Origin: Nocardiopsis sp. FR4
GTDB lineage: Bacteria; Actinomycetota; Actinomycetes; Streptosporangiales; Streptosporangiaceae
Reading direction: 5' to 3'
NCBI RefSeq assembly: GCF_009830945.1
Contig: NZ_VWVV01000019.1
Span: 1 to 64,000, forward strand
Length of the DNA: 64,000 nucleotides
Of the stretch, positions 1-8,981 are shown one piece after another. Numbering within the stretch: position 1 is the first letter of the stretch; every line of letters starts with the position of its first letter. The position numbers and the translations under genes were made by a program. The notes beneath the pieces were generated by a model. That model searched no databases. It was not told where the DNA came from and worked only from the letters and a program-made list of their open reading frames with translations.

Positions 1-126
1 TCCCCCGTCACCGGACCCGGCTTCAAGACCGAGATCCGCCGGGTCACCACCATCGACGAGTTCCCCCAGGACAACGAGTGGATCCGCAAGGAACGGGCCT
101 GGCGCGAGGCCACCGGCCAGCTCTGA
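1..126 (+). CDS. C-terminal end of a YCII/DGPF-domain protein (5' part outside window)
   Basis: Only the last 41 codons are present, ending in ATGQL and a TGA. The fragment has the closing pattern of YCII-related (DGPF) proteins, a small ferredoxin-like fold family: a Phe-x-x-Glu-Ile-Arg-x-Val strand followed by a short terminal helix. It stops 12 nt before the sigma factor at 139. DGPF proteins are the characteristic genomic neighbours of ECF42 sigma factors, so the two probably form one unit. The biochemical role of the DGPF protein is not established, and the domain call rests on a short fragment plus context. Confidence 0.7.
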   Translation, partial: SPVTGPGFKTEIRRVTTIDEFPQDNEWIRKERAWREATGQL

Positions 127-138
127 GAGGCGAGGACC

Positions 139-1425
139 ATGGCTGACCCCACCGGCCGGGAGGCCGTCGCCGCCGTCTGGCGGATCGAGTCCGCGCGGAT
201 CGTCGGCGCGCTCGCGCGCTACACCGGCGACTTCGCGCTCGCCGAGGACCTGGCCCAGGAGGCGCTGGCCGAGGCCCTGGTGACCTGGCCGCGTGAGGGC
301 GTGCCCCGCAACCCCGCGGGGTGGCTGCTGACCGTGGGGCGGCGGCGCGCGATCGACACCTTCCGCCGGCGCGCCGCCCGCGACGAGCGCTACGCCGTCC
401 TGGCCCGTGACCTGGGCGAGGGCGGCACGGCCTCGGGGGGTGCGCCCGCCGACCCGGCCCGGGAGGCCGAGGACGTGCTGTGGGATCCGGACCAGATCGA
501 CGACGACGTGCTCGCGCTGATGTTCGTCTCCTGCCACCCGGTGCTCTCGCGCGAGGCCCGGGTGGCGCTGACCCTGCGGGTGGTCGGCGGTCTGACCAGC
601 GACGAGATCGCGCGGGCGTTCCTCGTTCCGACCGCGACCGTGCAGGCCCGGATCACCCGGGCGAAGAAGACCCTGGGGGCGGCCCGGGTGCCGTTCGCGG
701 TGCCGGCGGCCCGGGAGCGGATCGCGCGGCTGGGCTCGGTGCTCAACGTGGTCTACGTGATCTTCACCGAGGGGTCCTCGGCCAGCTTCGGCAAGGACCT
801 GCTCCGGTGGGACCTGGCGGGTGAGGCGCAGCGCCTGGCGAGGCTGTTGAGCCGTCTGGTGCCCGAGGAACCGGAGACGCACGGCTTGTTGGCGCTGCTG
901 GAGCTGACCGCGGCGCGTTTTCCGGCGCGTACCGGGGCGGACGGGCGGCCGGTGCTGCTGGAGCACCAGGACCGGCGCCGCTGGGACCGTTCGGCGATCG
1001 TGCGGGGGCGGGCCGCCCTGGCCCGGGCCGAGCGGGCGGGTCGGGGCCTGGGCGCCTACGGCCTGCAGGCCGCCATCGCCGAGTGCCACGCGCTGGCCCC
1101 GTCGGTGGAGGAGACCGACTGGGAGCGGATCGTGGTCCTGTACGAGGCCCTGGGGCGTCTGGCGCCCTCGCCGGTGGTCGAGCTCAACCGGGCGGTGGCG
1201 GTCTCGATGGCCCGGGGGCCCGCCGCGGCGCTGCCGGTGGTGGAGGCGCTGGCGGACGCCCGGGAGCTGGCGCACTCGCACCTGCTGCCGAGCGTGCGCG
1301 GGGAGCTGCTCGTGCGTGCGGGCCGCAGGGAGGAGGCGCGCGTGGAACTGGAGCGGGCCGTGAAGCTGTGCGGCAACGACGCGGAGCGGGCGGTGTTGGA
1401 GGGCAAGATCGCCGATCTGGGCTGA
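139..1425 (+). CDS. ECF42-type RNA polymerase sigma factor with C-terminal TPR-like domain
   Basis: A 428-residue sigma-70 family factor, about twice the length of a minimal ECF factor. Region 2 spans roughly residues 15-80 (AEDLAQEA core-binding helix, then GWLLTVGRRRAID) and region 4 roughly 140-180 (LTSDEIARAFLVPTATVQARI helix-turn-helix). Residues 190-428 form the alpha-helical DUF6596/TPR-like extension that marks the ECF42 family; in that family the extension, rather than a membrane anti-sigma factor, is thought to control activity. No anti-sigma gene lies next to it. The preceding gene fragment is a DGPF protein, the expected partner. ATG start follows GAGGCGAGGA. It would direct RNA polymerase to a small set of promoters, in this family usually including the DGPF gene. 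Confidence 0.9.
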   Translation: MADPTGREAVAAVWRIESARIVGALARYTGDFALAEDLAQEALAEALVTWPREGVPRNPAGWLLTVGRRRAIDTFRRRAARDERYAVLARDLGEGGTASGGAPADPAREAEDVLWDPDQIDDDVLALMFVSCHPVLSREARVALTLRVVGGLTSDEIARAFLVPTATVQARITRAKKTLGAARVPFAVPAARERIARLGSVLNVVYVIFTEGSSASFGKDLLRWDLAGEAQRLARLLSRLVPEEPETHGLLALLELTAARFPARTGADGRPVLLEHQDRRRWDRSAIVRGRAALARAERAGRGLGAYGLQAAIAECHALAPSVEETDWERIVVLYEALGRLAPSPVVELNRAVAVSMARGPAAALPVVEALADARELAHSHLLPSVRGELLVRAGRREEARVELERAVKLCGNDAERAVLEGKIADLG

Positions 1426-1515
1426 GGAGGGGCCGAACCAGGATGCGGTGGGGGGCGTCGTACGGTGTCAAGGCGGTTGTGCCCTGAGTGTCCCGACACG
1501 AGCAGGAGAACCACG

Positions 1516-2496
1516 ATGACGTTCCGGCCATACCACGACGGCACGGTCACCTCTCTGTCCCGGCGTCGCTTCGGCCGACTCGCGGCCCTGGGGTTGGCCG
1601 CCGGGGTGGGCGCGGTCGCGGGGCCCGGCCCGGCCGCGGCCGACGGAGGCGGCGGACAGGCCTACTACGACCGCGCCCGCAGGCGCGCCGGACAGGACCC
1701 GGTCCTGTCGGCCCTGGTCAGGGCGCTGTCTCCGGATGTCGTCTACCCCGAGCTGGACGCGCCCGCCCCGGTGATGCTGTTCGACGACCTGGCGATGCTG
1801 AGCGTGGGTTTCGTGCACGCCATGGCGCTTTCGACCAGTGACGGGATCGTGCTGATCGACGCGCTGCGCTCCGAGCGGGACGCGGAGGAGGTCATCGTCC
1901 CGGGACTGCGTGAGCTGGGCGCCGACCCGCGGGATATCCGGTACGTCGTGGTCACCCACGGCCACTACGACCACTTCGGCGGTGCCCGCCACCTCGCCGA
2001 CCGGTACGGGGCGCGGGTGCTGATGTCGCCCGCCGACTGGGACCTGGTCGAGAGCACCCGGCCCGAGGACGCGCCGGTGCGGGACCTGGAGATCGCGGAC
2101 GGGCAGCGGCTCACGCTGGGCGGCACGACGGTCGGCCTGCACCACACGCCGGGCCACACGCCGGGCACCGTCTCGCCGGTCTTCCCGGTGCGCTGGGGGG
2201 CGCGGCGCCACACGGCCATGCTGTGGGGCGGCACCAACCCTCCCGGGACCCCCGCGGAACTGCGCACCTATCTGGCGTCCATCCGCTCCTTCCGTGAGCG
2301 GATGCGCCGTGCGGGGGTGGACGTGGAGCTGTCCAACCACCCGATCGACCACGGGCTCCAGCGCGCCGAGCAGGTGCGTGACCAGCCCGAGGAGAACCCC
2401 TTCGTGCTCGGGCGGTCGGGTACGGACCGGTTCATGGCGGTGATGGATCTGATGTTGCGCGGCAGGCTCGCCGACGCGGAGGCGGCGGGGAGCTGA
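1516..2496 (+). CDS. Tat-exported MBL-fold metallo-hydrolase
   Basis: A 326-residue metallo-beta-lactamase-fold enzyme. The N-terminus has a twin-arginine signal (S15-R-R-R-F-G, then a hydrophobic stretch ending near AAADG at residue 42), so the protein is predicted to be exported folded. The zinc-binding signature is H148-G-H-Y-D-H153, with a later His in HHTPGHTPG and a C-terminal His in NHPIDHG, enough ligands for a binuclear zinc site. Substrate cannot be read from sequence; hydrolysis of an ester, lactam or lactone is typical of the superfamily. The ATG at 1516 is chosen because AGGAGA sits 7 nt upstream and because the signal peptide then begins properly; an earlier in-frame start at 1465 would bury it. 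Confidence 0.85.
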   Translation: MTFRPYHDGTVTSLSRRRFGRLAALGLAAGVGAVAGPGPAAADGGGGQAYYDRARRRAGQDPVLSALVRALSPDVVYPELDAPAPVMLFDDLAMLSVGFVHAMALSTSDGIVLIDALRSERDAEEVIVPGLRELGADPRDIRYVVVTHGHYDHFGGARHLADRYGARVLMSPADWDLVESTRPEDAPVRDLEIADGQRLTLGGTTVGLHHTPGHTPGTVSPVFPVRWGARRHTAMLWGGTNPPGTPAELRTYLASIRSFRERMRRAGVDVELSNHPIDHGLQRAEQVRDQPEENPFVLGRSGTDRFMAVMDLMLRGRLADAEAAGS

Positions 2497-2583
2497 ACCC
2501 GGGTGCGCTCGGGGGTGGGGGGCGCGCGGGTGCGGGCGTAGAATCCGGCCAAGGTTGGCGCACAACAGCAGACGGGGTCGGTC

Positions 2584-3072
2584 ATGGCGGAGTTCGTGCA
2601 CGTGGTGGTTCCCGTCTTCGCCGCGGTGGCGAGCGGCCTGTTCGCCGGGTTGTTCTTCACCTTCTCGGTCGCGGTCATGCCCGGTCTGGCCCGGGCCGGT
2701 GACCGGGTGATGATCGAGGCGATGCAGGGCGTCAACGTGGCCATCCTCAACCCGTTCTTCGCGCTGGTCTTCATCGGTGCGCCCGTCGCGGTGCTGGCCT
2801 GCCTGGTGCTCCACGCCAGTGTCGGCGCGGCGGCCGCGGCGGGGTGGAGCGCGGCGGCGCTGGCCTGTCTGGTGGCCGCCATGCTGATCACCTTCGGGGT
2901 GAACGTGCCGCGCAACAACGCCCTGGAGCGGGTGGGCCCGCCCGAGCGGGTCGCCGACCCGGCCGCGGTGCGCGGGGCCTTCGAGGGGGTGTGGGTGCGC
3001 TGGAACCACCTGCGCACCCTGTTCTCGGTGGTCGGCCTGGTCTGCGCGGTGACGGCCCTGACGGTGCGCTGA
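2584..3072 (+). CDS. DUF1772 membrane protein (anthrone-oxygenase-like family)
   Basis: A 162-residue integral membrane protein with about four hydrophobic segments (near residues 8-33, 55-78, 82-100 and 140-160). The pattern GLFAGLFFTFSVAVMPGL in the first segment and the conserved NVPRNNAL motif between segments three and four (followed by W-x-x-W-N-x-L-R-T-L) identify DUF1772, a family that includes fungal anthrone oxygenase homologues. The bacterial members have no proven reaction. It is a single gene, 87 nt after the metallo-hydrolase and 130 nt before the exchanger gene, so co-transcription is possible but not shown. Confidence 0.85.
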   Translation: MAEFVHVVVPVFAAVASGLFAGLFFTFSVAVMPGLARAGDRVMIEAMQGVNVAILNPFFALVFIGAPVAVLACLVLHASVGAAAAAGWSAAALACLVAAMLITFGVNVPRNNALERVGPPERVADPAAVRGAFEGVWVRWNHLRTLFSVVGLVCAVTALTVR

Positions 3073-3202
3073 CCGGCGGCCGAGTGCGCCCGCCACAGCC
3101 GTCGGCTCTGCGACCTGTGACACCGGGAGTTCCCGCAGGGGAGGAAACCCGTGGTGGTGGGTATTGTCGAGCCGACACGGTAGGGCGATCCGGAAGGCTC
3201 CA

Positions 3203-4342
3203 GTGGACGCGGTGGTGGTACTCGCTCTGGTGGCGGGGTTCGTGCTGTTGGTCGCCGGAGGGGAGTCACTGGTTCGGGGCGCCGGTTCGCTTGCCCGGAC
3301 GCTGGGCATGTCCTCGCTGGTCGTGGGTTTGACGGTGGTGTCCTTCACCACGTCGGCGCCGGAGCTGGCGGTGAGCACCGACGCCGCGCTCTCGGGGTAT
3401 CCGGGGCTGGCCGTGGGCAACGTGGTGGGCAGCAACATCGCCAACATCCTGTTCGTGCTGGGGGCGGCGGCGCTGTTCGTGCCGTTGGCGGTGAGCTCCC
3501 AGGTGGTGCGCGCCGATATCCCGGTGATGGTGGTGCTGTCGGGTGTGGTGCTCCTGATGGCGCTGGACGACCGTCTGAGCCGTCTCGACGGGGCGATACT
3601 GTTCGCGGCCCTGGTGGTCTATGTGACCGTCACGGTGCTCCTCTCCCGCAGGCGCGTGCTCGCCTCCGCCTCCCCCGCACCGGAGGACGCCCTGGGTGGG
3701 GATCCGGCGGGTGCCGACGGGCGGGTCCGGTCGGTCCTGAGGGACCTGGGGTTGGTGGTTCTGGGCACGGTCATGCTGGTGGCGGGTGCGCGGCTGCTGG
3801 TGTACTCGGCCAGCACGATCGCGGCCGCGTTGGGGGTGAGCGACCTGCTCATCGGGCTGACCGTGGTGGCGGTCGGTACGTCGCTGCCCGAGCTGGTGAC
3901 CTGTGTCGTGGCGGTGCTGCGGGGTGAGCGCGACATGGCGGTGGGCAACATCGTGGGCAGCAACGTGTTCAACATCGGGGCGGTGCTCGGTGTGACCGCC
4001 GTGGTCGCCCCGGAGGGGATCGCGGTGGCGCCCGCGGCGCTGCGGTTCGACCTGCCGGTCATGCTGGCGGTGGCGCTGGTGCTGGTCCCGGTGGCCCTGA
4101 CCGGGTTGGGCGTGGCCCGCTGGGAGGGGGCGCTGTTCGTCGGCTTCTACGCCGCCTACCTCGCCTACCTGGTGCTGGAGGCCACCGGGCACGCGGCGCT
4201 GCGGCCCTACAGCGCGGCGATGCTGTGGTTCGTCATTCCGCTCACCGCACTGTGGCTCGTGGCGGTGGCGGTCTACGAGGTGGGGGCGGGGCGCCGCGGA
4301 AGGCGGTCCCGGGCGGCCCGGGAGCCGGCTGAGAGGGACTGA
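3203..4342 (+). CDS. CaCA-family sodium/calcium exchanger (YrbG/CaxA-like)
   Basis: A 379-residue polytopic inner-membrane antiporter with about ten membrane segments and the two inverted alpha repeats of the Ca2+:cation antiporter family. Repeat one carries TTSAPEL and GNVVGSNIANIL (about residues 48-82); repeat two carries GTSLPELVT and GNIVGSNVFNIG (about 215-260). The acidic residue in each xPEL motif is the ion-binding position in the family. The two halves are joined by a cytosolic loop near residue 160. Expected role: extrusion of calcium or a related cation using a sodium or proton gradient. GTG at 3203 is preferred over an upstream TTG because GGAAGG lies 5 nt before it and the protein then begins with its first membrane helix. 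Confidence 0.88.
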   Translation: MDAVVVLALVAGFVLLVAGGESLVRGAGSLARTLGMSSLVVGLTVVSFTTSAPELAVSTDAALSGYPGLAVGNVVGSNIANILFVLGAAALFVPLAVSSQVVRADIPVMVVLSGVVLLMALDDRLSRLDGAILFAALVVYVTVTVLLSRRRVLASASPAPEDALGGDPAGADGRVRSVLRDLGLVVLGTVMLVAGARLLVYSASTIAAALGVSDLLIGLTVVAVGTSLPELVTCVVAVLRGERDMAVGNIVGSNVFNIGAVLGVTAVVAPEGIAVAPAALRFDLPVMLAVALVLVPVALTGLGVARWEGALFVGFYAAYLAYLVLEATGHAALRPYSAAMLWFVIPLTALWLVAVAVYEVGAGRRGRRSRAAREPAERD

Positions 4343-4347
4343 GATCC

Positions 4348-4376
4348 GCGGCCCTCGGGGCCGCCCGCGCGGGCGG
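4348..4376. terminator. Double hairpin between convergent genes
   Basis: GCGGCCC (4348-4354) pairs with GGGCCGC (4358-4364) around a TCG loop, and the adjoining CCGCCCGC/GCGGGCGG (4361-4376) is an 8-bp perfect palindrome that would compete with it. It lies 5 nt past the exchanger stop and before the convergent gene ending at 4430, as expected for a transcription end. No U-tract follows, which is common in actinobacteria. Confidence 0.5.
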
Positions 4377-4429
4377 TCGGCGGAGGAGCGGCCGGTCCGA
4401 TGGTCGCGGGAGCCCGTGGGGCCACCGGT

Positions 4430-4789
4430 TCAGGTGAGTTCGGCGCTGCCCTCGCGGTAGATCTTCGCCGAGGCGATGCGTCCGTCGCGCACCCGGTAGA
4501 ACCCGGCGATGGGGAAGGTCCGCTCCCGGCCCTCCACGGTCAGCGTCTCCGTCATCTGGCAGGCGACCCGGTCGTGCGCACAGAGGAGTTCGTGGAGGGT
4601 CAGGGTGGGCAGCAGGTGCCTCATCGCGTCGGCGAACAGCGCGGTGAGTTCCTCCCGCCCGCGGGCCGTGGTGGTGCCGGTGACCCAGGAGGCGTCGGCG
4701 GTGAACCCCGCCATCAGGGCGTCGAGGTCGCGGGCGTTGAAGGCGGCCACGTGCGCCCGCACGGCGGCCGCGGCCTCGGGGTGGTCCAT
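4430..4789 (-). CDS. SnoaL-like / NTF2-fold protein
   Basis: A 119-residue single-domain protein of the SnoaL-like cystatin/NTF2 fold: helix with HVAAFNARDLDALMAGF, then strand pairs ending in FYRVRDGRIASAKIYRE, the usual closing strands. Members are small enzymes (polyketide cyclases, isomerases) or binding proteins; nothing here identifies a substrate. The ATG at 4789 (MDHPEAAA) matches the normal start of the family; a longer form from a GTG at 4825 is possible. It is convergent with the exchanger and divergent from the DUF1801 gene at 4930, with 140 nt between starts. Confidence 0.75.
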   Translation of the reverse strand: MDHPEAAAAVRAHVAAFNARDLDALMAGFTADASWVTGTTTARGREELTALFADAMRHLLPTLTLHELLCAHDRVACQMTETLTVEGRERTFPIAGFYRVRDGRIASAKIYREGSAELT

Positions 4790-4929
4790 GGTGGGAGTCT
4801 GGCAGGCCCCCACCGGACGTGCCACGGGTTTATGTGCTCGAGGCGGTCAGGATCCGGGAAGCGCGGGGGTCCCGGGCGCGGCTAGCGTCACAGGCGTTGC
4901 ACACCGATCAGACCAGGAGGGCGGTAGCG

Positions 4930-5385
4930 ATGGGCACGGACACCGGTGCGAGGGGCACGGGCGGTTTCTCGGAGGAGGAACGCGCCTCCATGAGGGCGCG
5001 CGCGGAGGAGCTGCGGCGCGAGGCCGGCGGGGGGCGTGGCGCCAAGGCGGCGGCCGCGGAACTCGAGGTGCTGGCCAAGATCGCGGAGATGGAGGCGCCG
5101 GGCCGGGCGGTGGCCGAGCGCGTGCACGCCATCGTCACCGCCAACGCCCCGGAGCTGGCGCCCAAGCTGTGGTACGGGCAGCCGGCCTACGCGAGGAGGG
5201 GCAGGGTCGTGTGCTTCTTCCGGAGCGGGCACGCGGACAAGGAGCGGTACTCGACCTTCGGCTTCACCCCCGAGGCCGCTCTGGACGAGGACGGCGGCCT
5301 GTGGCCCACGTCCTATGCGGTGACCGAGTTGGGCGAGGAGGCCGAGCAGGCGATCGCCGCCCTGGTCAGGAGGGCCGTGGGGTGA
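4930..5385 (+). CDS. DUF1801-domain protein (YdhG-like)
   Basis: A 151-residue soluble protein. Residues 60-150 hold the DUF1801 core: KLWYGQPAYARRGRVVCFF (strand pair with the aromatic cluster) and a closing GLWPTSYAVTELG. The first 55 residues are a charged, Ala/Arg/Glu-rich helix absent from minimal DUF1801 proteins. The fold has been linked to iron-chaperone-like (frataxin-like) proteins in Bacillus, but no function is demonstrated for this type. ATG at 4930 follows CAGGAGG with a 9-nt gap. Its last 20 nt overlap the convergent FAD-reductase gene. Confidence 0.8.
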   Translation: MGTDTGARGTGGFSEEERASMRARAEELRREAGGGRGAKAAAAELEVLAKIAEMEAPGRAVAERVHAIVTANAPELAPKLWYGQPAYARRGRVVCFFRSGHADKERYSTFGFTPEAALDEDGGLWPTSYAVTELGEEAEQAIAALVRRAVG

Positions 5386-6820
5386 GGCCCTGCATGCCCG
5401 ACAGCAGGGCCTGGACGTCGCGCACGCACCCGCCGCAGCCGGTGGTGGCGCGGGTCTTGGCGGCGATGGCCTCGCGGGTGCGCGCCCCGTCCATCCAGGC
5501 CTGTTCGATGTCGGTGCGGCTGACCGCGTTGCACCGGCACACCAGCGCCTCCCCCTGGTCCCGGCCGGGTGCGTCGGGGGTGGAGGTGGGCAGTCCCTGG
5601 AGCAGGGCCAGCCGGTCGGCGGGGACCGGGGTGCCGGTGTCGTAGAGCTGGGCCAGGGTGGCGGCGGCCTCGGGGAAGCCGAGCAGGACCGCGCCGACGA
5701 CCTTCTCCTGGCGCACCGACAGTTTGGCGTAGCGTCCGCCGTAGGGGTCGCTGATGGTGACGGTCTCCAGGCCCTCGGCGTCGTCGTCCTCGTGGACCTC
5801 GCCGAACGCGGTCAGTTCGATGCCCTCGGCCTTGAGGCGGGTCAGGGGCCGGGCCCCGGCGTAGGCCGCGTGCGGGGCGGTCCCGGTCAGGCGCCGGGCG
5901 AGCACGGCGGCCTGTTCCCAGCCGGGCTGGATGAGCCCGGCGCCGCCTCCGGGGTGTTGGGCGCAGTCGCCGATGGCGTGGACGCGCGCGTCGGAGGTGG
6001 CCAGGTGGTCGTTGACCAGGACGCCGTGTTCGGTGGCGATTCCGGCGTCCTTGGCCAGTTCGATGTTGCCGCGCACTCCGGCGGTGACCACGAGGGCGTC
6101 GCCGGGCAGGACGCGTCCGTCGTCGAGTTCCAGGCCGGTGCCCGGGATCCACCGGGAGGCCACCCGCCAGGAGTGGACCTCCACGCCCAGGGCGGCGTAG
6201 AGGTCGGCGAGGATGCGCGCGGCGGGCTTGTCGATCTGGCGGCGCATGATCCAGGGCGAGGACTCCACCACGGACACGCGCATGCCGCGGCCGACCAGGC
6301 CGCGGGCGGCCTCCAGGCCGAGGATGCCGCCGCCGAGCACGACCACGGGGGCGCCGGGGCGGGCCAGGGCGAGCAGGCGCTGGCAGTCGGCCAGGTCGCG
6401 CAGGGCGGTCACCCCCTCCCCCGGGGTTCCGTCGGCCTCGGCCACGCCGGTGATGGGGGGGAAGGAGGCGCGTGCGCCGGTGGCCAGGACGAGTTCGTCG
6501 TAGGGCAGGGTGGTGCCGTCGTCCAGGGTGAGGGTGCGGTGTTCGGTGTCCAGGGCGGTGGCGGTGATGCCGGTTCGTACGCGCACGCCGGGGCTGTCGG
6601 GGACGGGCAGGCGGATCTGGTCGGGGGTGTAGTCCCCGGCGACCACGCCCGAGAGCAGCACCCGGTTGTAGGCGGGGTGGTGCTCGGTGCCCACGACGGT
6701 GACGCGGACCCGTTCGGCGGCGGGGTCCAGGCGGGCGACCTCCTCGGCGAAGCGGGCGCCGACCATCCCGTTGCCGACGACGACGATCTGACGCGGGGAC
6801 GCGCCCTGCACGGTGCTCAA
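5366..6820 (-). CDS. NirB-like FAD/NADH reductase with BFD [2Fe-2S] domain, nitrate assimilation
   Basis: A 484-residue flavoprotein resembling the N-terminal half of NADH-dependent nitrite reductase NirB. An FAD Rossmann motif (VVVGNGMVG, near residue 13), an NAD(P)H Rossmann motif (VVLGGGILGLEAA, near 160) and the flavin-closing FAD motif (VHAIGDCA, near 285) are visible. The C-terminus is a BFD-like [2Fe-2S] domain: LVCRCNAVS near 430 and TGCGGC near 463 supply four cysteines. The sirohaem/[4Fe-4S] half of NirB is missing. Placed third after narK and the nitrate reductase, it most likely passes electrons from NADH to the nitrate reductase. The TTG at 6820 is chosen because AGGAGG lies 6 nt upstream; a GTG at 6811 would be too far from it. 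Confidence 0.85.
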   Translation of the reverse strand: MSTVQGASPRQIVVVGNGMVGARFAEEVARLDPAAERVRVTVVGTEHHPAYNRVLLSGVVAGDYTPDQIRLPVPDSPGVRVRTGITATALDTEHRTLTLDDGTTLPYDELVLATGARASFPPITGVAEADGTPGEGVTALRDLADCQRLLALARPGAPVVVLGGGILGLEAARGLVGRGMRVSVVESSPWIMRRQIDKPAARILADLYAALGVEVHSWRVASRWIPGTGLELDDGRVLPGDALVVTAGVRGNIELAKDAGIATEHGVLVNDHLATSDARVHAIGDCAQHPGGGAGLIQPGWEQAAVLARRLTGTAPHAAYAGARPLTRLKAEGIELTAFGEVHEDDDAEGLETVTISDPYGGRYAKLSVRQEKVVGAVLLGFPEAAATLAQLYDTGTPVPADRLALLQGLPTSTPDAPGRDQGEALVCRCNAVSRTDIEQAWMDGARTREAIAAKTRATTGCGGCVRDVQALLSGMQGLTPRPS

Positions 6821-6896
6821 CTGCGGCCTCCTGGGGTGGGTGTGTGCGCTCCCGGGCGGCGTCGGCCGGGGTGGTGCGGGTGGGGGTCGGTCGGCA

Positions 6897-8981
6897 TCAG
6901 GACTCGGTGGCGGGTTCGGGCTCCAGGCGTACGGCGCTGACCTTGAACTCGGGCATGCGGCTAATGGGGTCCAGGGCGGGGTGGGTGAGGTTGTTGGCGG
7001 CCTGGGTCCCGGGGAAGTGGAAGGGCAGGAAGACCGTGTCCAGGCGGGCGGTAGGGGTCAGGCGTACCCGGGCGCGGGTGCGGCCGCGCCGGGAGGTGAC
7101 GCGGGCCCAGTCCCCGGCGGCCAGTCCGGCGCGGGCGGCGGTGTCGGGGTGGACCTCGACGTAGACCTCGGGTTCGGCGTGGTCGAGTTCGCTGACGCGG
7201 CGGGTCTGGGCGCCGGTCTGGTAGTGGCCCATGAGCCGTCCGGTGGTGGCGACGAGCGGGTAGTCGGTGTCGGTGGTCTCGGCGGGGGACCGGTGGGCGA
7301 CCGGGATGAAGCGGGCGCGGCCGTCGGGGTGGGCGAAGGAGTCCAGGAACAGGCGGGGTGTGGGCTCGCCGTCGGCGCGTACCGGCCAGTGCAGGGCCTG
7401 GCCGCTGTCCAGCCGTTCGGGGGTGACGCCGGAGTAGTCGGAGGCGCCTCCGGCGGAGGCGCGGCCGAGTTCGGCCAGGACGGTGTCGGGGTCGGTGGGG
7501 AAGCGCGGGGCGGGCTGGCCCAGGCGGGCGGCCAGGGCGGAGAGGACCTCCAGGTCGGTGCGCACGCCCGGGGGCGGGGAGGTGGCGCGGGTGCGGCGCA
7601 GGACGCGCCCCTCCAGGTTGGTCATGGTGCCCGACTCCTCGGCCCACTGGGCCACGGGCAGGACCACGTCGGCCATGGCGGCGGTCTCGGAGAGGACGAA
7701 GTCGGCGGCCACCAGCAGGTCCAGGGAGGCCAGGCGGGCGCGGACGCGTTCGGCGTCGGGGGCCGAGACGACGGGGTTGGAGCCGAAGAGCAGCAGGGCG
7801 CGCGGGCCGTGGTCGGTGCCCAGGGCGTCGAGGAGTTCGAAGGCGGACCGGCCGGGGCCGGGCAGGGTGTGGGGGTCCACGCCCCAGACCCCGGCCACGT
7901 GGGCGCGGGCGGCGGGGTCGTCGATCATGCGGTAGCCGGGGAGCTGGTCGGCTTTCTGGCCGTGTTCGCGGCCGCCCTGGCCGTTGCCCTGGCCGGTGAT
8001 GCAGCCGTAGCCGGAGCCTCGGCGTCCGGGTAGGCCCAGGGCCAGGGCGAGGTTGATCCAGGCCGAGACGGTGTCGGTGCCCTTGGCGTGCTGTTCGGTG
8101 CCGCGTCCGGTCAGGACGTAGGCCGACCGGTTGCGGGCGGCGGTGCCCAGCAGGTCGGCGGCGGCGCGGATGCGGGCGGCGGGGACGCCGGTGACCTGTT
8201 CGGTGCGTTCGGGCCACCAGGCGGCGGCGTGTGCCCAGGCGGCCTCGAAGCCGGTGGTGCGGTCGGTGATGAAGGTGTCGTCGCACCAGCCCTGGACGCG
8301 TGCGGCGTGCAGCAGGCCCAGGGCCAGGGCCAGGTCGGTGCCGGGGCGGGGGGCCAGGTGCACTCCCCCGTTGTCCAGGGCGACCTGTGCGGTGGCGGAG
8401 CGGCGGGGGTCGATGACGATGAGGGTGGGCGCGGACAGGTGGCCCATCATCGGCGGCATGGTCTCGGCGGGGTTGGCTCCGGCGAGCAGGACCACTTCGG
8501 CCTCGGCGACGTCGGTGAGGGGGAAGGGCATCCCCCGGTCCAGGCCGAAGGCCCGCATGCCCCCGGCGGCCGCCGAGGACATGCAGAACCGGCCGTTGTA
8601 GTCGATCTGGGAGGTGGCCAGGGCCAGGCGGGCGAACTTGCCCAGAGTGTAGGACTTCTCGTTGGTGAGGCTGCCACTGCCGAAGACCGCGACGCTGTCG
8701 GGGCCGGACTCGGCGCGCAGCGCCAGGAGGCGTTCGGCGACGTGGTCCAGGGCGGTGTCCCAGTCGGTCTCCTCCAGCTCCGAGATACGGTCCTTGCGGA
8801 TCAGGGGGCGGGTGAGGCGGTCGGGGACGGTGAGGACCTCGGCTGAGGTCCAGCCCTTGCGGCACAGCCCGCCCCGGTTGGTGGGGAAGGGGGCCGGGCG
8901 GGCGGCCAGGCGGCCGTCCGGCCCGGGCTCCAGGTGCATGGCGCACTGCAGCGCGCAGTAGGGGCAGTGGGTGGTGGTCAT
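6897..8981 (-). CDS. nasA: Assimilatory nitrate reductase, molybdopterin catalytic subunit
   Basis: A 694-residue member of the bis-molybdopterin guanine dinucleotide oxidoreductases. The N-terminal [4Fe-4S] cysteines are CPYCALQC and, further on, LCRKGW. The molybdopterin core follows (GSGSLTNEKSYTLGKFAR, GANPAETMPPMM) and the C-terminal molydopterin-binding barrel is recognisable (TTGRLMGHYQTGAQTRR, DWARVTSRRGRTRARV). A cytosolic protein: no Tat signal, in contrast to periplasmic nitrate reductases. The ATG overlaps the narK stop by 4 nt (ATGA), so translation is coupled. Reaction: nitrate to nitrite. No nirBD nitrite reductase genes occur in the window. Similar enzymes include formate dehydrogenase, but the narK partner favours nitrate. 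Confidence 0.88.
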   Translation of the reverse strand: MTTTHCPYCALQCAMHLEPGPDGRLAARPAPFPTNRGGLCRKGWTSAEVLTVPDRLTRPLIRKDRISELEETDWDTALDHVAERLLALRAESGPDSVAVFGSGSLTNEKSYTLGKFARLALATSQIDYNGRFCMSSAAAGGMRAFGLDRGMPFPLTDVAEAEVVLLAGANPAETMPPMMGHLSAPTLIVIDPRRSATAQVALDNGGVHLAPRPGTDLALALGLLHAARVQGWCDDTFITDRTTGFEAAWAHAAAWWPERTEQVTGVPAARIRAAADLLGTAARNRSAYVLTGRGTEQHAKGTDTVSAWINLALALGLPGRRGSGYGCITGQGNGQGGREHGQKADQLPGYRMIDDPAARAHVAGVWGVDPHTLPGPGRSAFELLDALGTDHGPRALLLFGSNPVVSAPDAERVRARLASLDLLVAADFVLSETAAMADVVLPVAQWAEESGTMTNLEGRVLRRTRATSPPPGVRTDLEVLSALAARLGQPAPRFPTDPDTVLAELGRASAGGASDYSGVTPERLDSGQALHWPVRADGEPTPRLFLDSFAHPDGRARFIPVAHRSPAETTDTDYPLVATTGRLMGHYQTGAQTRRVSELDHAEPEVYVEVHPDTAARAGLAAGDWARVTSRRGRTRARVRLTPTARLDTVFLPFHFPGTQAANNLTHPALDPISRMPEFKVSAVRLEPEPATES

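Noticed and set aside
1468..3447. Very long open frame on the minus strand (and similar ones, for example 33814-36219 and 41736-43586)
   Set aside because: They lie opposite well-supported genes, have arginine/proline/glycine-rich low-complexity products and no ribosome sites; long antisense open frames are expected at this GC content.
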